The notes under the pieces are model-generated. The model did not search any database. It saw nothing but the letters and a program-made list of their open reading frames with translations, and was not told the origin of the DNA. The translations under genes and the position numbers were made by a program. Below are positions 51,461 through 60,265 of a stretch of DNA of 64,000 nt, piece by piece; the stretch's first letter is position 1; every line of letters begins with the position of its first letter. The DNA is from CBDIHP01 sp965279195 (GTDB lineage Bacteria; Planctomycetota; Planctomycetia; Isosphaerales; Isosphaeraceae). The stretch covers positions 434,001 through 498,000 of the forward strand of contig CBDIHP010000048.1 of assembly GCA_965279195.1 (NCBI GenBank), written 5' to 3'.

Positions 51461-52251
51461 GACTCGGCCCCCGGCGGACGACCGGATGCCGGGGCCTGGA
51501 TCCAAACCGACAGGCCGAAGGGCAGACGGCCGCCGCGATCGATCCAGCGGTTCTCCAGCCGGAGCGGCCACCCGAGGGCGGCGTTGATCGCCCGGGGCGG
51601 CATCGAGAGGTCCGACTCCTGGGCGAGGTCTGCCGGCTTCCCGCGATCCGCCGCCTTCTGGAGGAGCCGGACGGCGGCGACCGCCGGGAAGAGGATTGTG
51701 TTCCGATAGCCGATCCGGGGGGAGAGGAAGCCGGACTCGGTGAGGAGTCCCCGGATGCTCCCGGCCTCGAATCGAGTCCGGGTCGCCACCGCCCGGTCGT
51801 GGCGGCTCTTGAGCCAGTCGTAGGCCGGCAGGTTCATCAGGAGCGTCCCTCCCGGCGCGAGCACGCGTCGGAACTCGCGCAGGGCCCTGAGGATCCTGCG
51901 CCGGTCCAGGATGCAGAGGACATCATGCGACACCACGGCGTCGAAGGACTCGTCCGCATAGGGCAAGGCGTCGATCGAGCCCTGGGTAAGTCCCCGCAAA
52001 CCGCGACGTCGGAGGAACGGCAACGCCGTCCCGGCGTACTCCAGGCCCTCGGCCCGGAACCGCTCGGGTGGCTCCGCGGCGAGCAACTCCAGGAGTCGCC
52101 CCGTCCCGCAACCGGCGTCGAGGACCCGGAGCACGCCCGGCTGTCCCTGCCGGAGCGAGCGCAACGCCCGGAGGGTCAAGTCGTGGAGCCCGACGTACCA
52201 CCAGTGGTCGTTCTCGACCTCGAACATGATCCGGTATTCGACGTCATTCAT
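51457..52251 (-). CDS. class I SAM-dependent methyltransferase
   Basis: A 264-residue protein. SAM motif I is RVLDAGCGTGRLLELL; AEGLEYAG is the acidic second strand, and ADESFDAVVSHDVLCILDRRRIL the motif IV helix region. The N-terminus EVENDHWWYVGLHDL is shared by methyltransferases of sugar clusters (Methyltransf_11-type). It would methylate a sugar or lipid intermediate of the cluster. It overlaps the GT-C gene by 4 bases and the aminotransferase gene by 8 bases, so all are very likely one operon. Confidence 0.9.
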   Translation of the reverse strand: MNDVEYRIMFEVENDHWWYVGLHDLTLRALRSLRQGQPGVLRVLDAGCGTGRLLELLAAEPPERFRAEGLEYAGTALPFLRRRGLRGLTQGSIDALPYADESFDAVVSHDVLCILDRRRILRALREFRRVLAPGGTLLMNLPAYDWLKSRHDRAVATRTRFEAGSIRGLLTESGFLSPRIGYRNTILFPAVAAVRLLQKAADRGKPADLAQESDLSMPPRAINAALGWPLRLENRWIDRGGRLPFGLSVWIQAPASGRPPGAES

Positions 52252-53413
52252 CCGATTGACCTCCGCGAGGCACGCCCTGGCGGAGCGAGAGCAGTTCCGT
52301 GATCGATGCCGCGACCCGATCGACCTCGTGGTCGCGGAGTTCGGGGTAGAGGGGGAGCGACAGGATCTCGCGGCAGGCCCGCTCGGCGTGCGGGAACTGG
52401 CCCGCCGCGAACCCCAGCGGGCGATAGGCTTCCTGGAGGTGGACCGGCATCGGGTAGTGAACGCTGGTGCCGATGCCGTCGCTTTCGAGGCGAGACCGGA
52501 GATCGTCACGCCCCGATCCGTCGACCCGGACCACGAAAAGATGGTAGACGTGACCGGCCCCCGGCGCCTCGACGGGCAGGGCCAGCGGGAGCCCCGCGAG
52601 CCGCTCGCGATAGCGGCGGGCGAGTTCCCTGCGCCTGGCGTTGGCGGCATACAGCCCCGGGAGCTTGGCCAGGAGGATGGCGGCCTGGAGTTCGTCGAGC
52701 CGCGTGTTTCTCCCCTGGGATCGATTCATATACTTGGACGTCTCTCCGTAATTTCGGAGCTGACGCAGGCGGTCCGCGACGGGTTCCTCGTCGGTCAGGA
52801 CCAGGCCGCCGTCGCCGAAGGCGCCGAGGTTCTTGGTGGGGTAGAAGCTGAACGCGGCGGCCCGACCGAAGGTCCCGACCTTGCGGCCTCGCCACGTGGC
52901 GCCCGTGGCCTGGGCGACATCCTCGACGACCGTCAGCTCGAACTCGCTGGCCACGTCGAGCACGCCATCGAGGTCGACGGGATGTCCATACAGGTGGACC
53001 GGCACGACCGCCGACGGCCGCCTGACGCCGGGGCGGAACCGGACCATGTGTCGCAATTGATCCGGGTCGAGCTGGAAGGTCTTGGGGTCGATGTCGACGA
53101 AGGCCGGGGTGGCCCCGGCCGCGACGATGGCGCAGACGGTCGGGACGGCGGTGAGCGGCGTCGTGACCACGACCTGCCCGGGCCCGACGCCGCAGGCCCG
53201 CAGGGCCAGCTCGATGGCGTCGGTCCCCGAGTTCACCCCGACCGCATGCGCGACCCCGTGCCAGTCGGCGAACGCGCGTTCGAACGCGGCGACCTCCGGC
53301 CCCAGCACGAACCAGCCCCGCTCCAGCACGCGGGCGACCGCCGCATCGATCTCCGACTGACACGCGCGATAGTGACGCGCGAGGTCGAGGAAGGGGATCG
53401 TCAGATCCGGCAC
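52244..53413 (-). CDS. DegT/DnrJ/EryC1 family sugar aminotransferase
   Basis: A 389-residue PLP enzyme for nucleotide-sugar transamination. The PLP Lys is in SFYPTKNLGAFGDGG; GTDAIELALRA and VVEDVAQATGATWRGRKVG (the D-x-x-Q/D pair that binds the ring) are present, and LRNYGETSKYMNRSQGRNTRLDELQAA is the typical C-terminal lobe start. It would aminate a 3- or 4-keto sugar made by the epimerase/dehydratase next to it. It overlaps the methyltransferase gene by 8 bases. Confidence 0.94.
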   Translation of the reverse strand: MPDLTIPFLDLARHYRACQSEIDAAVARVLERGWFVLGPEVAAFERAFADWHGVAHAVGVNSGTDAIELALRACGVGPGQVVVTTPLTAVPTVCAIVAAGATPAFVDIDPKTFQLDPDQLRHMVRFRPGVRRPSAVVPVHLYGHPVDLDGVLDVASEFELTVVEDVAQATGATWRGRKVGTFGRAAAFSFYPTKNLGAFGDGGLVLTDEEPVADRLRQLRNYGETSKYMNRSQGRNTRLDELQAAILLAKLPGLYAANARRRELARRYRERLAGLPLALPVEAPGAGHVYHLFVVRVDGSGRDDLRSRLESDGIGTSVHYPMPVHLQEAYRPLGFAAGQFPHAERACREILSLPLYPELRDHEVDRVAASITELLSLRQGVPRGGQSDE

Positions 53414-53423
53414 GACGATGCCC

Positions 53424-54464
53424 TCACCAGTAACGGTCCTTGTGGGCGCGGTAGAACGCGATCGTCTGCTCCAGGCCGCGCTCCAGCGAGGTCCGGGGCG
53501 CCCAGCCGGCGATCCGCTGGATCTTCCGGATGTCGGAGCAGAAGTCCCCCGGCTCCTGCGCCGCGCGTTCGGGGGAGAACGGGGCGAATTCCCAGCGGCC
53601 GGTGCCCGCGATGGTCACGATCGCCTCGGCCAGTTCCCGGAACGTGTAGGCCCTGGCATTTCCGACATTGAACACGTGTCCATACGATGGTTCCGTGGCG
53701 GCCGTGGAGAGCAGGGCGTCGACGGCGTCGGAGGCGTAGACGAAGTCGCGGAGATACGAGCCGTCGCCGAAGACCTGGATCGTCTCGCCGTCGATCGCCT
53801 TGCGGACGAACCAGTTGGCGACCCCGAACCGGCTGTGCCGCATCTGGGCCCGCTCGCCGTAGATGTTGGTGAGCCGCAGCCGGATCGAGCGGATGGCGTG
53901 ATTGTCGTGGTAGATCTGGAAAAGTTGCTGCGCGGTCAGGCTGGAGAGTTCGTAGATCCCCCGGGGGTGGACCGGCTGCTCCTCGCTGACCGGCAGCATC
54001 ACCGCGCGGCCGTATTCCCCGCGCGTGCCGGAGTAGACGAGCCTGGCCTCGGGGTTGAACCTGCGGCAGGCTTCGAGGAGGTTCGCCGACCCCTTGATGT
54101 TGATGTCGATGTCGAGGAAGGGATTCGACTGGCTGAGGATGTGGTCGTTCTGGCCGGCCAGGTGGAAGATGTAATCCTGCCCCCGGACCAGGTACTTGAG
54201 GCTCGACTCGTCGCGGACGTCCGAGAAATTCACCCGGACGTCCGGGTCGTCCTTGATCGGATCGATGTTGAAGAGGTTGCCGCCGTGCTCGTCGAGCATG
54301 GCGTCGAGCAGGGTCAGGCGGGCACCGAGGCCGCGGAGCCGGATGCCGAGGTTGCTGCCGAGAAAGCCCAGCCCGCCGGTGATGAGCACGCTGCGATCTC
54401 GGAAAACGGCGTCGAGGTCGGGATGCCGGTCGGCGCGAGGGAGGGGGGCGGCGACGGGGCCCAT
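53424..54464 (-). CDS. NAD-dependent epimerase/dehydratase family protein
   Basis: A 346-residue extended short-chain dehydrogenase. Rossmann motif VLITGGLGFLGSNLG near residue 27; DVRDESSLKYLVRGQDYIFHLAGQ and the strand LRLTNIYGERAQM match the family. The catalytic YxxxK is changed: GIYELSSLTAQQL has Ser where Lys is expected. Substrate is probably a nucleotide sugar. Reading ATG 54464 creates a 151-bp overlap with the glycosyltransferase gene upstream; a later start would leave too little before the Rossmann motif. Confidence 0.85.
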   Translation of the reverse strand: MGPVAAPLPRADRHPDLDAVFRDRSVLITGGLGFLGSNLGIRLRGLGARLTLLDAMLDEHGGNLFNIDPIKDDPDVRVNFSDVRDESSLKYLVRGQDYIFHLAGQNDHILSQSNPFLDIDINIKGSANLLEACRRFNPEARLVYSGTRGEYGRAVMLPVSEEQPVHPRGIYELSSLTAQQLFQIYHDNHAIRSIRLRLTNIYGERAQMRHSRFGVANWFVRKAIDGETIQVFGDGSYLRDFVYASDAVDALLSTAATEPSYGHVFNVGNARAYTFRELAEAIVTIAGTGRWEFAPFSPERAAQEPGDFCSDIRKIQRIAGWAPRTSLERGLEQTIAFYRAHKDRYW

Positions 54465-55402
54465 GTGCGTTCGATCCCTTCGAGACGGGTGCGGACGACG
54501 AACTGCGGCGTCTGGTTCGAGGTCAGGAAGAGGCGGCCCAGGTACTCGCCGACGATCCCCAGCATCACGAGCTGCACGCCCGAGAACAGCAGGATGCAGA
54601 CGATCAGGCTGGTCCAGCCCACCGGGTTGTCCGGCCGGATGAATTTCTCGAGCACCATCCCGATCCCCAGGAGCGCGCCGAACCCGCTCAGGAGGAACCC
54701 GGCCGCGGTGCTCAGGCGCAGGGGCAGGATCGAGAAGTTCACGGACATGTTCAACCAGAGCCGCACGAGCTTCGTCAGCGTGTAGTTCGACCTCCCCTCG
54801 CGACGGGCATCGTGCCGGACGGCCAGCGTCCCGATCCTCCGAGTGCAGCGCAGGATGAGGCCGTCGAGGTAAGGGAATGGCCCCGAGTACTTGAGGATCT
54901 CGTTGACCGTGAACCGATTGAGGCACTTGAAGCTGGAGAGGTACAGCCCCGGCGGCTTGTCCAGCAGGAGGTTCGCGACCCGATCGTTGAAGGCGCTGCC
55001 GAGGTTGCGGAACCAGTGGTGCTGCTTCGTCTGATAGGCCGAGTAGACCACGTCGTAGCCGTGCTGCCGGGCGTGCGAGACCAGCCGGATCGCCTCCTCG
55101 GGTGGATTCTGGAAGTCGTCATCCATGATGACGACGTGCTCCCCGCGCGACTGATGGAGCCCGGCGAGGACGGCGTTGTGCTCCCCGAAGTTCCGGGAAA
55201 GCTCGACGTAATCGACGAATCCGGGGAATTCCACCTGGAGGTCCCGGCAGACCACGTCGCTCGAATCCGGGCTGCCGTCGTTCACCAGGACGATCTGGAG
55301 CCCATCCAGCCGGACGGACAGCAGGTCGACCAGACGACGGACCAGCGACCCGATGGTCGAGGCGCCGTTGTAGACGGGGATCACGATGCTGAGGGTGGAC
55401 AT
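54314..55402 (-). CDS. glycosyltransferase family 2, polyprenyl-phosphate sugar transferase type
   Basis: A 362-residue protein. GT-A domain: LSIVIPVYNGASTIGSLV, VLVNDGSPDSS, and IMDDDFQNPPE (DxD-type motif). Two C-terminal membrane segments (FLLSGFGALLGIGMVL, LIVCILLFSGVQLVMLGIV) fit ArnC/GtrB-type transferases that load a sugar onto undecaprenyl phosphate. The last 50 residues (after QTPQFVVRTRLEG) are Ser/Pro-rich and overlap the epimerase gene; the family normally ends near FVVRT. First gene of the glycan cluster. Confidence 0.92.
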   Translation of the reverse strand: MSTLSIVIPVYNGASTIGSLVRRLVDLLSVRLDGLQIVLVNDGSPDSSDVVCRDLQVEFPGFVDYVELSRNFGEHNAVLAGLHQSRGEHVVIMDDDFQNPPEEAIRLVSHARQHGYDVVYSAYQTKQHHWFRNLGSAFNDRVANLLLDKPPGLYLSSFKCLNRFTVNEILKYSGPFPYLDGLILRCTRRIGTLAVRHDARREGRSNYTLTKLVRLWLNMSVNFSILPLRLSTAAGFLLSGFGALLGIGMVLEKFIRPDNPVGWTSLIVCILLFSGVQLVMLGIVGEYLGRLFLTSNQTPQFVVRTRLEGIERTWAPSPPPSLAPTGIPTSTPFSEIAACSSPAGWAFSAATSASGSAASVPA

Positions 55403-55838
55403 CGTCACATCCCTTCCGGGCGATTGCGTCTGGAGGAGGAGTTCGAGGCGGGACGCGTGGTCCATTCCGGCCGCGACCCGGGCGCATACGAAGAACGTCG
55501 AGGCCCGACGTGGGGTCGGCCCCTGCTGGATGGATTGCGGACTGGCCCGAACATTTCAGGACCCCGGGGTGCGGCCGGATCGAGGGAGATCCCTCGAAGG
55601 TGAGCCCGGGGTGTCGAAGGCCTGTCACCGGATCGTGACAGACCTCGCCTACACACTAGATATCCTCATCAGGGCGGAGTTCAAGTAGAAAAAACGTCGC
55701 ACGGGAAGAATTTTGGGACAGGTCTTCAGGGACTGTCGCCTATGAATAAGTTCGGGGCTCGTGGCGGAATCCATCCCACCTCCAACGCCAACAATCGCCC
55801 ATCCTTGCGAGCGTGACGTCGTGCGTTGGAATGAATAA
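55403..55838. other. intergenic region, about 430 bp
   Basis: Upstream of the glycan cluster on the minus strand. It is AT-richer near 55650-55720. Promoters of the cluster should lie here, but none was clearly identified; no gene seen. Confidence 0.45.
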
Positions 55839-55868
55839 GGCCCACCCGGGATGGCGACCGGGTGGGCC
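55839..55868 (-). terminator. rho-independent terminator after the AAA+/Fis regulator
   Basis: An 11-bp stem GGCCCACCCGG/CCGGGTGGGCC (55839-55849/55858-55868) 40 bp after the stop codon of the regulator, followed on the minus strand by TTATTCATT. Confidence 0.75.
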
Positions 55869-55907
55869 TCAAACGAATCGATTCGTTCGACACAAGTCCT
55901 GATCCGA

Positions 55908-57365
55908 TCAGGCGTATTCCAGATCGGCCGGGCTCTCAACGTGGCCGTTCGGCCAGTCGGTGAGGCCGTACTGCTGGAGCTTCTTGTACAGGGTGACCCG
56001 GCTGATGCCGAGCATCCTCGCGGTGCGCGAGCGGTTGTTCTGGTGTTCCCGGAGGGCCTGGATGATCCGGGCGCACTCGGCGCGCTGCCGGGCCTGGTTC
56101 AGGCTCCGACGCTCCATCTCCTCGGCTTCGAGGTTGATCGTCGTCCCTTGCGATACGCCGGAGTTTCGGCGGATCAACACCGACTCGGGGAGGTCCGTGA
56201 GCTGGATGACCCCGTCCTGGTTGAACGTCGAGGCCCGTTCGAGCACGTTCCGGAGTTCCCGGACGTTGCCCGGCCAGTCGTGTTTCTCCAGGCGTTCGAG
56301 CGCCCCGGGCTCGATGGAGAGCTGGCTACGGCCTCGGACGTGGGCAAGCTCATCGAGGAAGGCCAGGGTCAGCTCGCTGACGGCGCCCGGGCGTTCGCGG
56401 AGCGGCGGGATCCGGAATTCGATCACGTTCAGGCGGTAGTAGAGGTCCGCCCGGAATCGCCCGGCCGCGACCTCTGCCGCGAGCGGCCGGTTACTGGCGG
56501 CGATCAGCCTGGCCCGGAGCGGAAGCATCCCGGTGCCCAGCGAGGGCTCGAATTCCCGATCCTCGACGACGCGCAGGAGCTTGGCCTGGAGCGGGGCACT
56601 CAGGCTGTCGATCTCATCCAGGAGGATCGTTCCGGCGCCGGCGTCGGCGAACTTGCCACGCGCGGTCGAGTGGCCGTTGCCATTCGCGTGGATGCCGCCC
56701 AGGTACGAGGCGCCGAACATCTCGGATTCGATCTGATCGGGCAACGACGCGTTGCAGTTGATCGACAGGAATGGCTCATCGCGGCGCCTTGAGCATTCGT
56801 GGATGAGCCGCGCCAGCCGCGTCTTCCCCGTGCCCGTCTCCCCCTCCAGCAGGATCGAGGCGTCCTGCGACGCGACCAGCCGCACCTGATCGAGCAGGGC
56901 CGCCGGCAGGCCCGGGAGCGAGACGGGGGCCGGCGTCTCCACCGGTTCCTCCTGCGCCGCGGTCCGGTGGGCCTCGATCAGGCTCCGCGTCGGGTACGTC
57001 AGCCGGTCGATCAGTTCATGGACGAGCGAGTGCGGGGCGGGCAGGGCGAGGTATTCCGCGAGGCCCGCGCGATACAGCAGCGAAGCGTCCTCCGGCCGCC
57101 CCAGGTTCGACAGGGCGACGACGGGGATCCGTCGACGGCGGACCTCGTGCGTGTGCAGGAAGACGATGAGGTCGGAGACCTCGCTCGACCGGGTGAGGTG
57201 GGCGACCACCAGGGCCACCGCGTCGAGGTCCCGCCAGGAGCGGTCCAGGTCGCGCACCCCATCGCGGACCACCAACTCCAGGTCCCCCAGGGCGTTGATC
57301 GAGCCCCGGACCGCCTCGATCATCGGGGCGTCAGTGCCGATCCAGAGCATCCTCGACAGCAGCAT
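55908..57365 (-). CDS. sigma-54-activator-like AAA+ regulator with Fis-type HTH, lacking GAFTGA
   Basis: A 485-residue protein. Residues 1-120 are a receiver-like domain (LLWIG, VALVVAHL, VVALSNLG) but without a clear phospho-Asp. The AAA+ domain (about 150-390) has Walker A GETGTGKT (175-182), Walker B GTILLDEID (245-253), the sensor FRADLYYRLNVIEFRIPPLRERP and DWPGNVRELRNVL. In place of the GAFTGA loop there is GASYLGG (218-224). The C-terminal Fis helix-turn-helix (NNRSRTARMLGISRVTLYKKLQQYG) is intact. It lies 505 bp upstream of the glycan cluster, transcribed the same way. Confidence 0.9.
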   Translation of the reverse strand: MLLSRMLWIGTDAPMIEAVRGSINALGDLELVVRDGVRDLDRSWRDLDAVALVVAHLTRSSEVSDLIVFLHTHEVRRRRIPVVALSNLGRPEDASLLYRAGLAEYLALPAPHSLVHELIDRLTYPTRSLIEAHRTAAQEEPVETPAPVSLPGLPAALLDQVRLVASQDASILLEGETGTGKTRLARLIHECSRRRDEPFLSINCNASLPDQIESEMFGASYLGGIHANGNGHSTARGKFADAGAGTILLDEIDSLSAPLQAKLLRVVEDREFEPSLGTGMLPLRARLIAASNRPLAAEVAAGRFRADLYYRLNVIEFRIPPLRERPGAVSELTLAFLDELAHVRGRSQLSIEPGALERLEKHDWPGNVRELRNVLERASTFNQDGVIQLTDLPESVLIRRNSGVSQGTTINLEAEEMERRSLNQARQRAECARIIQALREHQNNRSRTARMLGISRVTLYKKLQQYGLTDWPNGHVESPADLEYA

Positions 57366-58098
57366 GGCTCGTCTCGCGCGGTTAGTGTTCGGGCCGTCGC
57401 TTCGGCAATCTCACCACGTCTCGGGTGTCATGCATCCGCGAGGCTCACCTCGATCCGACGCAGCCCGACCCGGAATCAGGCGTGTGACTCGTCTTCGCCT
57501 CGACCTGTCTCTTCGCGTCGGGCGGCATCCCCGCCCGTCATTCCCAACGCCGTAAGGGGGCGACCGCGTGGAAGGAGACGGGACGGAACCGGGTCCTCAC
57601 GAATCTGCTCGAACATCGGCGGTTGACCCTCGGCCCGGTCGGGCGACCCCGCGAGGGATGGCTCGACCAATGCCCCAGGGGGGCAGGTCGCGGGTCGGCC
57701 GTTTCGGATCGGGGACGGGGGGCGGACGCTTCGTCGCGCCCGGCGATCCGGCGGTCGTCGCCGTGTCTGGGCCACTCAATCTGGCAAATCCCTCACCAAA
57801 CCCCCGGATGTCACAGCGAATTGACAATTTGTTGTTCTGAAACACCTCCAGCTCCCTCCGACATCCCGATCCGTCAACGCGCCGCGACAGCCCGCTGTCA
57901 GCCTTTCGATCGGCCCTCGCCGTTGGCGCACACCGCACTGAACGAACATCAGGTACAACTGGATTACCGTGCCGAATCGCCCCATCCCGCGAATTCAAGT
58001 CTGGAGGCCGCCGGATCAACCTGAGACATTGGCTCGGGTCTTGCCTCAGTCTCGACGCGGATCCGCTCACCATTGGGCCCCTCGGACGGAACGCCGCC
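57366..58098. other. gene-free region, about 730 bp
   Basis: Between the divergent regulator and CAP-domain genes. Several open frames exist on both strands but none shows a family pattern; GC is lower around 57815-57845 (TTGACAATTTGTTG). It may carry promoters for both genes; none is claimed. Confidence 0.45.
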
Positions 58099-58977
58099 AT
58101 GCATCCGATCCATATCCCCCTCCTGCTGATTGTCACCATGCAGGCCGGACCTGACGGCCAGAGCACCGACGCGAGGACGGTCCGGTCCCTCCTCGATGGC
58201 CACAACGCCGAGAGGGCCGCCGAGGGGAAGCCCCCTTTGAAGGTCTCGGAGACGCTCAACCGCGCCGCCGAGGTCCACGCCCGCGACATGGCCGAGCATC
58301 GTTTCCTGGCCCATGAGGGCTCGGATCAGTCCCAACCGCCGGATCGCGTCAAGCGGGCCGGGTATCACTACCTGGCAACGGGCGAGAACGTCGCCAGGGG
58401 GCAGAAGACGGTTCCGCAGGTCGTCCGGGCCTGGATGAATAGCCCGAAGCACAAGTCCAACATCCTCGGCGACTTCAGCGAGATGGGGGCCGCGCTCGCC
58501 CGAGCGGAGGACGGCCAGCCCTACTGGGCGGTCGAGTTCGGCACCCCCATGCCGAGGCTCTCGCCCGACGAGGCGTCCCGGGCCCTGATCGACGCCATCA
58601 ACGCCGCCCGGGCGAAGAACGATCCCCCGCTCCGCCCGCTCAAGCCCGCCCCCGCCCTCGGTCGAGCGGCGCAGTCCTACGCCGAGACCCTCGCCCGGCT
58701 CGACACCCTCCAGCCGACCGGGGAACAGATCCCCGACGCCGACCCCGACACCCTGGTGAAGTCGCTCGAAGCCGACCGCTACCGCATCCGCAAGCTCAGC
58801 CGCGCGGTCCTGTCAGGATCCCCCGGCGCGGCCGAGGCGATCAAGTCGATCCTCGACAACGAGACCAACCGCAAGGACCTCCTGAGCCCCGCCTACCAGG
58901 ACATCGGCGTCGGCTACGCCTTCGCCGACAAGTCCGGCCAGCCGTACTGGTGCATCCTGATCGCCAACAGACGTTGA
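58099..58977 (+). CDS. secreted CAP (SCP/PR-1)-domain protein
   Basis: A 292-residue protein with a short hydrophobic signal (PIHIPLLLIVTMQAG). The first domain has the CAP pattern: LLDGHNAERAAEGKPPL, AAEVHARDMAEHRFLAHEGSD, GENVARGQKTVPQVVRAWMNSPKHKSNILG and PYWAVEFG. A second, degenerate CAP-like domain follows from about residue 155 (ALIDAINAARAKNDPPLRPLKPAPALGRAAQSYAE to YQDIGVGYAFADKSGQPYWCILIANR). Such domains bind lipids or divalent ions, or inhibit proteases; activity here is unknown. Confidence 0.88.
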   Translation: MHPIHIPLLLIVTMQAGPDGQSTDARTVRSLLDGHNAERAAEGKPPLKVSETLNRAAEVHARDMAEHRFLAHEGSDQSQPPDRVKRAGYHYLATGENVARGQKTVPQVVRAWMNSPKHKSNILGDFSEMGAALARAEDGQPYWAVEFGTPMPRLSPDEASRALIDAINAARAKNDPPLRPLKPAPALGRAAQSYAETLARLDTLQPTGEQIPDADPDTLVKSLEADRYRIRKLSRAVLSGSPGAAEAIKSILDNETNRKDLLSPAYQDIGVGYAFADKSGQPYWCILIANRR

Positions 58978-59388
58978 GGCATCCCGGGGTAGCGTGTGGC
59001 CATGAAAGCCCCGGTACAAACAAAGGCCATCTGTCGGGAATGGCGCAAAGCGAAGCCGCAAGTGGTTTTTCTGGAAGGGCTTGCGGACTCCATTCGGGCT
59101 GCGCCGAGAAACCAATCGAAATTTGATTGATAACCCATGAGGCTTGAAATCTAGCGGATTTAGATTTGGAAAATAAATATTAAAATGTACATAATATCCT
59201 ATGTCCGGTTGGTCTTTTAGCGCAACCCCACGATTGAAAAGGGTTTTCGTTAAACTTTATGACATTCCCGTCTGTCGGCGATCGACTGCTTCATGAGTCG
59301 TTTGCCATCTCATAACCACGCTGATAAGCTATGTAGGCAACGCCTGTTTGTTCCTCTAGCAAATCTTTTCGCCTGAAGGACTCCTGGG
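58978..59388 (+). promoter_or_regulatory. AT-rich spacer with putative promoter of the carbonic anhydrase-like gene
   Basis: The 410 bp are clearly AT-richer than the rest, especially 59150-59220 (AAATAAATATTAAAATG). A weak promoter-like pair, TTGAAA (59234-59239) and TTATGA (59257-59262) 17 bases apart, lies 127 bp before the ATG. No gene is seen. Confidence 0.4.
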
Positions 59389-60237
59389 ATGGCCAAACAA
59401 TCGAAGCCGAAGTCCTCGGTCCCACCCGGAAACGGACCTCAGCAATCTCCCATTTACCTAGGAAGGGGCACTCGCATTGTGCCATACCATAAGGATTTTC
59501 TTATAAAGTTTGGTTTTGCGTCGAACTATGTGGACGTCGTGCACGAAGGGAACGCGATCAAGATCTACGGGGGGGCCGGCACGCTCGATGTCGTCGGTCG
59601 CCCTGCGGACAATGTGGATATCGGCCACTCCTACAGGCTCTGGCAGATCCACGTTCACCACCACAATGAACACGTAATCCCCGCGATGGTCCTCAGCACC
59701 GGCAAGAAATTCCCGGCATCGGAAGCGAAGCAGTATGTCGAAATTCACATGGTCTTCAGGGATACAGCCGAATCTGTGAAAGCGCACGAGGGCAAGGAGG
59801 ACCCGCTGAATCCAGCGAACCGCTACGTGGCCATTGGACTGATCGGCCGATCAATTCCTTGCCTTCCGGAAGAGTACCTTGCCGAGGCGGAACCGCCCTA
59901 TGGCACGCACACGCCCCCAGTGCTCGGCGCGGTTACGATAAATAGGTTTGTGTCTCGATTTGTTGATTCAATCCCGGCATCGGGCCAGAGCAAGGCCTCG
60001 GCACTGCCGCTGAATCCTGCCTGGCTCTTCGGCGAGGAATCCGCTTGTCTAGTTTCCCGAGAGAACTTTTACTTCTATACGGGGACTCTCACGACTTATC
60101 CATTCACTCCGAATGTTCACTGGCTCCTGCATAAGCAGATTATCGGGATTGATCAGAAGTTCATTGAGATGATCGATGAGGCGGTACCGCCGAACGCGAG
60201 GGCGTCTCGCCCCGTTGAGACGACGATCTATGGGTAG
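59389..60237 (+). CDS. alpha-carbonic-anhydrase-fold protein, cytosolic, atypical
   Basis: A 282-residue protein without signal peptide. The alpha-CA pattern is seen in order: EGNAIKIYGGAGTL strand, LWQIHVHHHNEH with His88 and His90 in the positions of the first two zinc ligands, EIHMVF with His120 as the third, FYFYTGTLTTYPF (the LTT pair is Thr235/Thr236) and HWLLHKQIIGID at the end. The usual proton-shuttle His after an NG turn appears to be Asn. Composition is AT-rich. AAGGA lies before the ATG. Activity as a carbonic anhydrase is possible but untested. Confidence 0.8.
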   Translation: MAKQSKPKSSVPPGNGPQQSPIYLGRGTRIVPYHKDFLIKFGFASNYVDVVHEGNAIKIYGGAGTLDVVGRPADNVDIGHSYRLWQIHVHHHNEHVIPAMVLSTGKKFPASEAKQYVEIHMVFRDTAESVKAHEGKEDPLNPANRYVAIGLIGRSIPCLPEEYLAEAEPPYGTHTPPVLGAVTINRFVSRFVDSIPASGQSKASALPLNPAWLFGEESACLVSRENFYFYTGTLTTYPFTPNVHWLLHKQIIGIDQKFIEMIDEAVPPNARASRPVETTIYG

Positions 60238-60265
60238 GAGGACCACGACTCGCGGCCGTCCGGCC

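Noticed and set aside
57815..57850. TTGACA at 57821 as promoter for the CAP gene
   Set aside because: No acceptable -10 box is found 16-18 bases downstream.
57597..58452. Overlapping minus-strand frames before the CAP-domain gene
   Set aside because: They run antisense to the CAP gene or through the gene-free gap and have shadow-frame composition.
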